The notes under the pieces were generated by a model that searched no databases, had not been told where the DNA came from, and saw nothing but the letters and a program-made list of their open reading frames with translations. Below are positions 7,515 to 15,120 of a stretch of 21,780 bases of DNA, in pieces. The stretch's first letter is position 1, and every line of letters starts with the position of its first letter. Source of the DNA: Methanolinea sp. UBA275 (GTDB taxonomy: Archaea > Halobacteriota > Methanomicrobia > Methanomicrobiales > Methanospirillaceae); contig DAWU01000034.1 in NCBI GenBank assembly GCA_002506105.1, positions 1 to 21,780 of the forward strand, written 5' to 3'. Made by a program: the position numbers and the translations under genes.

Positions 7515-9986
7515 ATGGATCAATCCCCGGGATATGGAAGAAATGCGCGCTCACCCGGTGTCACAAGTAACCCTCCTGCCAATGAGATCCCTGTCTCGAT
7601 CACCCAGGTGGAATATTCCAACACCCCGGGTGGCCCCCTTATCCACATATTCGGGAGGGAACCTGATGGAACCGCCCGGCACCTCCAGGTCACCGGGTTC
7701 CGCCCGTATTTTTATGCACCTGCGGACCAGGTCAAGAAGAATCCACCCCCGCCCCAGATAACGCCCGACACGAGCGTGGTCCGAACCTCGATAAAGGGAG
7801 ACCCGGTCGTCCGTCTGTACACGGAAAAGCCCACCGATGTCCGCGAGGCAAGGGACCGGTACCACCACTTCGAAGCGGACATCCCGTTCGCGACGAGGTT
7901 CATGATCGATACGCGCATCACCGGGGGTGTCATCTCCCCCGGTCTTTCGGCAGATTATCGTGAAATCCGCCCGGGTGAAGTCTATGCGCCGGCACGGGTA
8001 TGCATGCTCGACATCGAATGCGAGGACCAGCGCGGGTTTCCCGAACCCGGACGCGACGCGATCATCTGCATCACTTGCTGGGACTCCTATCTCGACCGCT
8101 ACGAGACGTTTCTCTTTCTCCCGGAACAGCAGGAACCGGATGTCTCGCGCCTGCGGGAGGAAAGCCCCAAGGCATCAGGGTGCTTTGATCCCGGAAGACA
8201 TACACTACACACCTATTTTTCCGAACAGGAGATGCTGAAGGGCTTTGCAGCGTACATCAGGAACACTGACCCTGACATCCTTTCCGGATGGAACTTCATG
8301 GAGTTCGATCTCCCGTACATCGTTCACCGGATGGAAGCCCTGTCCCTCACTCCCACGCTCCTCTCGAGGCTGGAGGGTCAGATCGAAAGGCTGGCTCTCC
8401 GGGGGAGAGCAACCTTTGATCTCCTCCTTGCATACCGGAAGATGCATGCCACCCAGAAGGAGTCCTACAGGCTCGATGCGGTTGCAGAAGCCGAGGTGGG
8501 GGAGACGAAGGTCCGGTACAAGGGGACCATATCGGACCTCTGGAAGAGCGACCCCTGCCTTCTCGTGGAATATAATTACAAGGATGTGGAACTCTGCGTT
8601 GCCATCAACGAAAAGAACCGTATCATCGAGTTCTACCGGGAGATCGCACGGTACGTGGGCTGTCCTCTGGACAGGACGCTCAACTCCTCCAATGTCATCG
8701 ACATCTTCGTGCTCAGAAAAGCCCATGACCGCTACGTGCTCCCGTCCAAGGGATACGCCCCGGCAGAAGAATTCGAAGGTGCGACCGTCTTCGATCCGAG
8801 CAGGGGGGTCAAGGAGAATGTGGTGGTGCTCGATCTCAAGTCGCTGTACCCCATGGCCATGATGACGGTCAATGCATCCCCCGAGACGAAGGATCCTCAC
8901 GGGGAACTCCGGGCACCGAACGGGATTCGGTTCCGGAAACATCCTGACGGCCTCACGCGGAGCATTATCAGCGATCTTTTAAAGGAGAGGGATGAGAAGA
9001 AGCAGCTCCGGAATACCTTCCCCTTCGGCTCGGATGAATATATCCTCTATGACATGCAGCAGAACGTGCTCAAGGTGATCATGAACACGTACTACGGGGT
9101 CAGCGGGTATACGCGGTTCCGCCTCTACGACAGGGAGATAGGATCAGCCGTCACGTCGGTGGGCAGGGCGATCATCGAACACACGAGATCAGTCATCGAG
9201 TCACGTGGATTCCGCGTGATCTACGGCGATACGGACTCCTGCATGGTGGCACTCCCTGGCCTTGATCTGGATGCAACCATTAAGAAGGCACGGGAGATCG
9301 AATCAGCATTGAACGCGAGTTATTCGGACTTCTCACAGAGGGAACTGAACGCGGATACCCATTACTTCTCGATAAAGTTCGAGAAGGTGTACCGCCGCTT
9401 CTTCCAGGCAGGCAAGAAGAAACGCTATGCGGGGCATCTCGTCTGGAAAGAGGGATCTGATGTGGATGAGATCGATATCGTGGGGTTCGAGATCCGGAGA
9501 AGCGACTACCCTCAGATCACCAAGGTCGTCCAGGGGAAGGTGATTGAGTTGATCCTTACCGGGCAGGGATACGAAGCGGCGAAACAGTACCTCGGCGGTG
9601 TCATCCGTGATTTCCGGGCTGGCAGGTACACGCTGGACGAGATCGGCATCCCCGGAGGCATAGGGAAGGACCTTGCCGATTACCAGACGGACGACGCCCA
9701 TGTGAGGGGTGCGAAGTACTCAAACACGCATCTCGGGATGGAGTTTGCCAAGGGGAGCAAGCCAAAGAGGGTGTATATCAGGAACGTGACCTCGAAATAC
9801 CAGAAGACCGATGTGCTCTGTTTCGAGTATGGCGACCAGGTGCCCCCTGAGTTCCAGGTTGACTGGGAGATGATGATGGAGAAGACCGTAAGGCAGCCCA
9901 TCTCACGGATTATCGAGGCGCTCGGATGGGAATGGGCCGATATCGATCCCTCGCGCACCACGCTTGCACAGTGGGGAATCGGGTAG
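7515..9986 (+). CDS. polB: Family B DNA polymerase with 3'-5' exonuclease
   Basis: Archaeal PolB, 823 aa, replicates or repairs DNA. The proofreading exonuclease has DIE (166-168, Exo I), NFMEFD (260-265, Exo II) and YNYKD (353-357, Exo III). The polymerase has DLKSLYP (440-446, motif A), KVIMNTYYG (520-528, motif B), YGDTDS (570-575, motif C) and KKKRY (634-638) in the thumb. All catalytic acids are present, so it should be active in both domains. The final ten residues, RTTLAQWGIG, resemble a PCNA-interacting (PIP) motif as on other archaeal PolBs. No intein is seen. The start ATG is preceded by GAGGCAGG overlapping the mdh stop. The first 25 residues are Ser/Pro rich and weakly conserved-looking, so a slightly later start is possible. 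Confidence 0.95.
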   Translation: MDQSPGYGRNARSPGVTSNPPANEIPVSITQVEYSNTPGGPLIHIFGREPDGTARHLQVTGFRPYFYAPADQVKKNPPPPQITPDTSVVRTSIKGDPVVRLYTEKPTDVREARDRYHHFEADIPFATRFMIDTRITGGVISPGLSADYREIRPGEVYAPARVCMLDIECEDQRGFPEPGRDAIICITCWDSYLDRYETFLFLPEQQEPDVSRLREESPKASGCFDPGRHTLHTYFSEQEMLKGFAAYIRNTDPDILSGWNFMEFDLPYIVHRMEALSLTPTLLSRLEGQIERLALRGRATFDLLLAYRKMHATQKESYRLDAVAEAEVGETKVRYKGTISDLWKSDPCLLVEYNYKDVELCVAINEKNRIIEFYREIARYVGCPLDRTLNSSNVIDIFVLRKAHDRYVLPSKGYAPAEEFEGATVFDPSRGVKENVVVLDLKSLYPMAMMTVNASPETKDPHGELRAPNGIRFRKHPDGLTRSIISDLLKERDEKKQLRNTFPFGSDEYILYDMQQNVLKVIMNTYYGVSGYTRFRLYDREIGSAVTSVGRAIIEHTRSVIESRGFRVIYGDTDSCMVALPGLDLDATIKKAREIESALNASYSDFSQRELNADTHYFSIKFEKVYRRFFQAGKKKRYAGHLVWKEGSDVDEIDIVGFEIRRSDYPQITKVVQGKVIELILTGQGYEAAKQYLGGVIRDFRAGRYTLDEIGIPGGIGKDLADYQTDDAHVRGAKYSNTHLGMEFAKGSKPKRVYIRNVTSKYQKTDVLCFEYGDQVPPEFQVDWEMMMEKTVRQPISRIIEALGWEWADIDPSRTTLAQWGIG

Positions 9987-10087
9987 GATTCGCACCCGGC
10001 ACGAGGGTCGGGAGAGAGCCTGCAGAAAGGATACATCAAAGAGTGGGGAGGAGCAAACACCCACTGTGAGAACAGGGGGCAACGACC

Positions 10088-11416
10088 GTGATTACAATCC
10101 CGAGAATTGTCATCGCAGGAACGCACAGCGGATGCGGGAAGACCACGGTTGCCCGGGGGATCATGGAATCGCTGGTCAGGAGAGGGTACACCGTCCAGCC
10201 CTACAAGGTCGGCCCTGACTTCATCGATCCGACCCACCATTCCGCCATCTGCGGCCGTATCTCCCGGAACCTCGACCCCTTCATGATGGGAGAGGATGGA
10301 CTGAAGGCAACGTTTGCCAGGAACTCCGCAGGAGCCGATATTGCCATCATCGAAGGGGTGATGGGAATGTATGACGGCATTGACGGGGGTGACCGTGCCA
10401 GCACTGCCCATGTCATGCGCATCCTCTCGTCACCTGCGGTCCTTGTCACTGACGCGAGGGGGATGTCGCGGAGCGTGCATGCACTGGTGAAGGGATTCAT
10501 GGACTTCGAGCCAGGCATCCGGATATCGGGGGTGATCTTCAACCGGATGGGAAGCCCGCGGCACAGGGAAATGATCAACGAAGGCCGCACGTATCCCGCG
10601 CTCGGGTATATCCCAAGGTCAAAAGGGCTCGAGATAAAGAGCCGCCATCTCGGGCTTGAGATGGCATACGAGATCAGGCGCACAGAAGGCCTCGGCGAAC
10701 TCATTGACGAGCACTGCGACATTGATCGCGTGCTGGAGATTGCGAGAGCAGCCGAACCCCTTCCCGGTATTTCACATGAAGAGGAGAACACGGAGAGCCG
10801 CGTGAGGATCGGGGTTGCCCGGGACGAGGCATTCTGCTTTTATTACCAGGACAACCTCGACCTCCTCGTTCGCTCCGGAGCCCGGATTATACCCTTCTCT
10901 CCGCTCTCGGGCAACCTTCCTGAAGTCGATGCACTCTACCTTGGAGGCGGATATCCCGAACTCCATGCTGCGGGACTGGAAGCATCCCCCTGCAGGGGGC
11001 GGATCAAAAAGGCAGCTGACGACGGGATGCCCGTCTATGCAGAGTGCGGGGGGCTGATCTACCTCTGCCAGGAATTCAGAGGTGAGCGTGCGTACCGGAT
11101 GGCCGGGATCATCCCGGCCGATTCTTTTATGTCCGGAAAGGTCCGGGCACTCGGCTATGCTGAGGGAACCTGGGACGCAGGACCGGCATGGTCACCCGTC
11201 GGCAATGCAATCCTCGGCCACGAGTTTCATTATTCAGGCGTCGAGTGCGATTCCGATGCGCAGTTCGCCATCACGCTCCGGCGAGGAAAGGGTATCCTGG
11301 ATGGGAAGGACGGGCTCTGTTCGGGCGAGGCTATCGCGACGTATACCCATGCATATTTTTCCCCGGAATTTGCACGCTCCCTTGTGGATGCTGCGCTGGG
11401 TTACCAAAGAACCTGA
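10088..11416 (+). CDS. cbiA/cfbB: CbiA/CfbB-type a,c-diamide synthase
   Basis: ATP-dependent glutamine amidotransferase, 442 aa, that amidates the a and c acetate side chains of a tetrapyrrole. The synthetase domain has a P-loop GTHSGCGKTT (11-20), YKVGPDFIDPTHH (39-51) and EGVMGMYDG (89-97). The class I glutaminase domain (about 238-442) has YLGGGYPELHA (284-294), the nucleophile Cys320 in AECGG, GHEFHYS (377-383) and YTHAYF (419-424). In methanogens, homologues act either on cobyrinate (CbiA) or on Ni-sirohydrochlorin for F430 (CfbB); I cannot tell these apart by eye. The start is GTG at 10088 with a G-rich site (AGGGGGC) about eight bases upstream. It lies 101 bases after polB with no terminator in between, so it may share that transcript. 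Confidence 0.9.
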   Translation: MITIPRIVIAGTHSGCGKTTVARGIMESLVRRGYTVQPYKVGPDFIDPTHHSAICGRISRNLDPFMMGEDGLKATFARNSAGADIAIIEGVMGMYDGIDGGDRASTAHVMRILSSPAVLVTDARGMSRSVHALVKGFMDFEPGIRISGVIFNRMGSPRHREMINEGRTYPALGYIPRSKGLEIKSRHLGLEMAYEIRRTEGLGELIDEHCDIDRVLEIARAAEPLPGISHEEENTESRVRIGVARDEAFCFYYQDNLDLLVRSGARIIPFSPLSGNLPEVDALYLGGGYPELHAAGLEASPCRGRIKKAADDGMPVYAECGGLIYLCQEFRGERAYRMAGIIPADSFMSGKVRALGYAEGTWDAGPAWSPVGNAILGHEFHYSGVECDSDAQFAITLRRGKGILDGKDGLCSGEAIATYTHAYFSPEFARSLVDAALGYQRT

Positions 11417-11545
11417 TCCGGGATCGCCATGATGAGTGAACCTTTTCCTGTTCTTAAAAATTTTGTAGCCGGGTTCATTCAGCAGCCGGTTTGATTATAG
11501 TTCAGGAAAAAGAGGATTGCAGAGATATATGCGGGATTGTCCATG
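11417..11545 (+). promoter_or_regulatory. Intergenic region upstream of ilvD
   Basis: No gene is seen. T-rich CTTAAAAATTTTG (about 11454-11466) could end the cbiA/cfbB transcript or be a TATA element. TTTGATTATAG (about 11490-11500) is a second TATA-like site; initiation about 25 bases further would give a leader of roughly 20 bases for ilvD. AGCCGG occurs twice (11467-11472 and 11484-11489). Confidence 0.35.
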
Positions 11546-13195
11546 ATGCGAAGTGATGAGGTAAAGAAGGGATACCAGAGAGCACCGAACAGGGCGCTCC
11601 TGCGGTCCCTTGGAGTCACTGACAGGGAGATCGGGATGCCCTTTATCGGTATCGCGAATGCCTGGAACGATATAGTCCCCGGCCATACACACCTGCGCAC
11701 GCTTGCAGGGAAGATCAGGGAGGGGATCACAGCAGCGGGCGGAGTTCCATTCGAATTCGGCGTGATCGGGATCTGCGACGGAGTTGCAATGGGTCATGAG
11801 GGAATGCGCTATTCCCTCCCATCACGCGAGAACATCGCGGATTCGGTCGAACTCATGGCTGATGCACACAGGTTCGACGGGATGGTGCTCCTCGGGACCT
11901 GTGACAAGATTGTCCCGGGCATGCTGATGGCAGCGGTACGGTGCAATATCCCCTCGATCGTTGTGACCGGGGGAGCGATGCTCCCCGGGTACCTTGAGGG
12001 TCGCGACCTCTCCCTGATCGATATTTTTGAAGGAGTCGGGAAGGTTGCTGCCGGATCCATGAGCGAGGCGGATCTCGGTACCCTTGAATGCGCAGCAATG
12101 CCGGGTTGCGGGAGCTGCCAGGGACTCTATACTGCAAATACCATGGCCTGCATGACCGAGGCGATGGGAATGTCGCTCCCCGGATGTGCTGCCATTCCCG
12201 CCGTGGATGCAGCGAAATTGCGGATTGCACGTGAGTCCGGAGAACGGATACTGGCTCTGGTACACGATGGAGTCTGCCCCCGCGATATCATCACGAAGGA
12301 GAGCCTGGAGAACGCTATCCGGGTTGATATGGCGCTTGGGGGATCCACCAATACCGTCCTTCACCTGATGGCAATCGCATCTGAAGCGGATGTTGACCTC
12401 TCACTCGATTCTTTCATCCGCATTGCGGATCAGGTTCCCCACATCTGCCACATGCAGCCGTCCGGGCCTCACTCCATGCTCGCGCTCCACCGATCGGGAG
12501 GAATCCCCGCGGTGCTGAATGCCCTCTCCGGACTTCTGCATAACTCTGCCACCGTATCCGGAATGCGAATCGGTGAAATCGCCCAGAAAGCCAGGGTCTC
12601 ACCGAAAGGTATCATCAGGACCATTGCCGACCCTGTCAATGCAGCGGGCGGCCTTCGCATCCTCTTCGGGAGCCTGGCGCCGAAGGGTGCCGTCATAAAA
12701 TCTGCGGCCGTCCCCTCCGGAGCATGGAAACTATCAGGTCCTGCCCGTGTATTCGATGGGGAACAGGAGGCGATGGCTGCAATCCTCTCCCGGAACATAA
12801 ATGAGGGGGATGTTGTGATCATCAGGTACGAAGGACCCCAGGGTTCACCGGGGATGCCAGAGATGCTCTCGCCGACCTCCGCCATCGTGGGGCTTGGATA
12901 CTCCAGGGTGGCACTCGTGACGGATGGCAGGTTCTCCGGAGGCACACGGGGCCCCTGTATCGGCCATGTCACCCCCGAAGCCGCGGTTGGCGGTCCCATC
13001 GGGCTGGTCCGCGAAGGGGATAGGATCACCATCGATCTCCATGCACGGACACTGGACCTCGAGGTCGGTGCCGGCGAGCTGGAAACGCGCCGGAAGGAGT
13101 GGAAACCCCGGGTGCGCCAGGTACAAGGTGTGCTTGCCCGGTACGCATCCATGGTGGGCCAGGCCGACAGGGGGGCGGTCCTGGAGAAGAGGTGA
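11546..13195 (+). CDS. ilvD: Dihydroxy-acid dehydratase
   Basis: IlvD, 549 aa from the chosen ATG, dehydrates 2,3-dihydroxy-isovalerate and its methyl homologue in valine, leucine and isoleucine synthesis, using an iron-sulfur cluster. The ATG at 11546 gives MRSDEVKKG, the usual N-terminus; an ATG at 11543 and a TTG at 11537 are alternatives. Signatures are LGTCDKIVPGMLMA (116-129, Cys119), PGCGSCQGLYTANTM (186-200), LGGSTNTV (264-271) and DGRFSGGTRGPCIGHV (460-475). At the first cluster-ligand position it has VPGHTHL (44-50), glycine instead of cysteine, as in E. coli IlvD, which carries an oxygen-sensitive [4Fe-4S] cluster, rather than the Cys form of [2Fe-2S] enzymes. ppk2 follows after seven bases, its ribosome-binding site lying inside the ilvD end. 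Confidence 0.96.
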   Translation: MRSDEVKKGYQRAPNRALLRSLGVTDREIGMPFIGIANAWNDIVPGHTHLRTLAGKIREGITAAGGVPFEFGVIGICDGVAMGHEGMRYSLPSRENIADSVELMADAHRFDGMVLLGTCDKIVPGMLMAAVRCNIPSIVVTGGAMLPGYLEGRDLSLIDIFEGVGKVAAGSMSEADLGTLECAAMPGCGSCQGLYTANTMACMTEAMGMSLPGCAAIPAVDAAKLRIARESGERILALVHDGVCPRDIITKESLENAIRVDMALGGSTNTVLHLMAIASEADVDLSLDSFIRIADQVPHICHMQPSGPHSMLALHRSGGIPAVLNALSGLLHNSATVSGMRIGEIAQKARVSPKGIIRTIADPVNAAGGLRILFGSLAPKGAVIKSAAVPSGAWKLSGPARVFDGEQEAMAAILSRNINEGDVVIIRYEGPQGSPGMPEMLSPTSAIVGLGYSRVALVTDGRFSGGTRGPCIGHVTPEAAVGGPIGLVREGDRITIDLHARTLDLEVGAGELETRRKEWKPRVRQVQGVLARYASMVGQADRGAVLEKR

Positions 13196-13202
13196 GGATT
13201 GC

Positions 13203-14732
13203 ATGGTCCAGGATGAGGAATTCCAGCCCCTGATCCTCCCTGACCATGACCCATCGCATCACCTTGACGATAAAGAATACCATGCGATTCATGAATCCCA
13301 GCGGGTAACGCTCGGCTCCCTCCAGAGAAGGGCACGCGACTCCGGCCTACCCGTCATCTTCCTATTTGAGGGCGGATACGGAGCAGGGATTGCAACTCTT
13401 GTAAAAGAACTGAACCGCTCGCTCGATCCACGCGGGTTCTCCTATTATCCCATCTTTTCACCCGGGCCCCTTGCACAGCAGCACCACTTTTTCTGGCGTT
13501 TCTGGATACGCACCCCTGAAAAAGGCCGGATCGCAATTTTCGACAGGGGCTGGTACTCACGCACCCTGCTGGACAGGATGGATATCCGGCGGGGAGGAAG
13601 GGTTGACGAGGATCTCATTCTCCAGATCCAGGACTTCGAGCGGACCCTTGCCATGAGCGGGGCCCTTATTGTGAAGTTGTTCCTCCATATCAGCAAGAAG
13701 GAACAGAAGCAGCGGCTCAGGAAGATCAAGAAAGATCCGCTCACGATGGACCATATTGACCATGACCTTGAAAGGTACCTCAAATACCGGGAATTCCTGC
13801 CGCTCATCGATGATATGCTTTCGAGGACCAGCGAAGTGTTCTCGCCGTGGTATGTTGTTGATGCAGATGACAGGCAGTATGCGGTCGTGCATGTATTCGA
13901 AATCCTGATCCGGCAGATTGAGGAGGCGCTTGAAAATCCCGGCCGGCACATCAAGCCCCCTGCTCAAAAAGCGTCCGGAAAAAAAATCCATCATGCTGCC
14001 CCTGGGTATGCCAATCCCCTCGGGGAAGCAGATCTTTCCCTCTCCCTGGTGAGGCATGAATACGACGTGCAGATGGCAGCCCTTGGAAAAACGCTTGGTG
14101 AGTGCCAGGTGCGGCTGTACCAGGAGAAGATCCCGCTCATTATGCTCTTCGAAGGATGGGATGCGGCGGGGAAGGGGGGAACTATCATGCGTGTGACACG
14201 ATACCTCAATCCACGCGGGTATGCCGTAGTGCCTGTCGGTCCGCCAGGGCCGGGAGAGGCAGCCCACCATTACCTCTGGAGGTTCGTCCCGGCACTCCCC
14301 GTAAGAGGGCACATCACCATCTTTGACAGAAGCTGGTACGGGCGGGTGCTCGTCGAACGGGTGGAATCACTGTGCAGCCGGGAGGAATGGGAGCGAGCAT
14401 ATTGGGAGATCAGTTCCTTTGAACATTCACTCTGCAATGAAGGGGCTCTCTTTCTCAAGTTCTGGCTGCAAATCGATGCAGACGAGCAGCTGCGAAGATT
14501 TGAGGAAAGGGAGCACGACCCGGAGAAACAGTGGAAGATTACTGGTGAAGACTGGAGAAACAGGTCAAAATGGAATGAATACGAGAAGGCCGTGCAGGAC
14601 ATGGTGTTCCACACAAGCACACCGTATGCTCCATGGACAATTATTCCCGCAAACGACAAGTACTATTCTAGAGTACAGACCCTCCAGTCAATTGTCGGTG
14701 CAATCCAGGCTCGAATCAGGGATCAGGAATAA
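13203..14732 (+). CDS. ppk2: Tandem-domain PPK2, likely polyphosphate:AMP phosphotransferase
   Basis: Two PPK2 (P-loop kinase) domains in one 509-aa chain, the plan of class II PPK2 (PAP), which makes ADP from AMP and polyphosphate. The N-terminal domain (about 25-245) has a broken Walker A, FEGGYGAGIATLV (55-67), with no Lys; its DRGWYSR (114-120) remains. The C-terminal domain (about 285-505) has intact FEGWDAAGKGGT (316-327) and DRSWYGR (375-381), so catalysis should lie there. This matches class II enzymes, in which only the second domain is active. The frame stays open far back into ilvD, but the ATG at 13203 has an excellent GAGGTGAGG site and begins just after the ilvD stop. Cytoplasmic. 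The link with ilvD is probably only shared transcription. Confidence 0.93.
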   Translation: MVQDEEFQPLILPDHDPSHHLDDKEYHAIHESQRVTLGSLQRRARDSGLPVIFLFEGGYGAGIATLVKELNRSLDPRGFSYYPIFSPGPLAQQHHFFWRFWIRTPEKGRIAIFDRGWYSRTLLDRMDIRRGGRVDEDLILQIQDFERTLAMSGALIVKLFLHISKKEQKQRLRKIKKDPLTMDHIDHDLERYLKYREFLPLIDDMLSRTSEVFSPWYVVDADDRQYAVVHVFEILIRQIEEALENPGRHIKPPAQKASGKKIHHAAPGYANPLGEADLSLSLVRHEYDVQMAALGKTLGECQVRLYQEKIPLIMLFEGWDAAGKGGTIMRVTRYLNPRGYAVVPVGPPGPGEAAHHYLWRFVPALPVRGHITIFDRSWYGRVLVERVESLCSREEWERAYWEISSFEHSLCNEGALFLKFWLQIDADEQLRRFEEREHDPEKQWKITGEDWRNRSKWNEYEKAVQDMVFHTSTPYAPWTIIPANDKYYSRVQTLQSIVGAIQARIRDQE

Positions 14733-14745
14733 TCCATCCCTGATT
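14714..14745 (+). terminator. Strong hairpin across the ppk2 stop codon
   Basis: AATCAGGGAT (14714-14723) and ATCCCTGATT (14736-14745) are perfect 10-base inverted copies. A further GGA/TCC stem inside (14726-14728 with 14733-14735) closes on a four-base loop, leaving a two-base bulge. The TAA stop of ppk2 (14730-14732) lies in that inner part. There is no T run after it, so it might terminate, block 3' decay or affect translation end. Position at the close of the ilvD-ppk2 unit supports a 3'-end role. Confidence 0.5.
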
Positions 14746-14889
14746 TGGAATCGTGGAAAACCCCTGGCGGAAATCCGGGTGCATGATTCCCGTTGGATTA
14801 CAAAGTGAGGTCAATTTCATGGAATTCTCCCGTGGATTCAAGAGAGAATCATTAAACTTCAGCATGGTGATATTCTTAAAGGAATTCGA
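14746..14889 (+). promoter_or_regulatory. Leader and promoter region of the zinc-knuckle gene
   Basis: No gene is seen. CATTAAACTT (about 14850-14860) is TATA-like, about 30-40 bases upstream of the ATG at 14890. AAGGA sits six bases before the ATG and is a suitable ribosome-binding site. Confidence 0.35.
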
Positions 14890-15087
14890 ATGCCTGACAA
14901 GGAACGCCCCGTGTATGATAGAGTCCGCTGTTCGCATTGCGAAGGAGCAGGCTGTCTCTACTGCGACAAGACCGGATACGTGCTTGTGAGATCCCCTGCA
15001 ACGATCTGTCGGCACTGCGAAGGCGAATGCTGTATTTACTGCGGCTTCACGGGGTGGGCAGGGTTAAAAGGCAAATACGACGAGTAA
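14890..15087 (+). CDS. Small double zinc-knuckle protein, DnaJ-zinc-finger-like
   Basis: A 65-aa protein built from two copies of one motif: CSHCEGAGCLYCDKTGY (14-30) and CRHCEGECCIYCGFTGW (40-56), identical at 10 of 17 positions. Each copy gives C-x2-C-x4-C-x2-C, so eight cysteines can hold two zinc ions, with Cys47 left over. The CxxCxG and CxxTG pattern resembles the zinc domain of DnaJ, which binds unfolded proteins, but there is no J domain. Similar short proteins occur in methanogens without known function. A good ribosome-binding site (AAGGA) precedes the ATG. The Cys spacing and repeat symmetry make it very unlikely to be chance. It ends 32 bases from the convergent phosphatase gene. 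Confidence 0.85.
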   Translation: MPDKERPVYDRVRCSHCEGAGCLYCDKTGYVLVRSPATICRHCEGECCIYCGFTGWAGLKGKYDE

Positions 15088-15099
15088 TGCTGTTCTGAC

Positions 15100-15120
15100 A
15101 GGAAAAAACCGCTCTTTCCT
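15100..15120. terminator. Terminator hairpin between convergent genes
   Basis: AGGAAA (15100-15105) and TTTCCT (15115-15120) form six-pair arms. On the minus strand the hairpin ends in a run of six T residues (15108-15103) just past the phosphatase stop, as expected of a terminator. It may also stop the small plus-strand gene. Confidence 0.45.

Noticed and set aside
8205..8942. 245-codon reverse frame inside polB
   Set aside because: Antisense to the intact polymerase core; no domain signature.
12924..13202. N-terminal extension of ppk2 into ilvD
   Set aside because: The open frame continues upstream, but the added 93 residues are an out-of-frame reading of ilvD; the ATG at 13203 has an excellent ribosome-binding site.
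12469..13335. 288-codon reverse frame over ilvD and ppk2
   Set aside because: Shadow frame spanning the junction of two solid genes; Pro/Ser/Arg-rich translation.
13557..14312. 251-codon reverse frame inside ppk2
   Set aside because: Antisense shadow without motifs.
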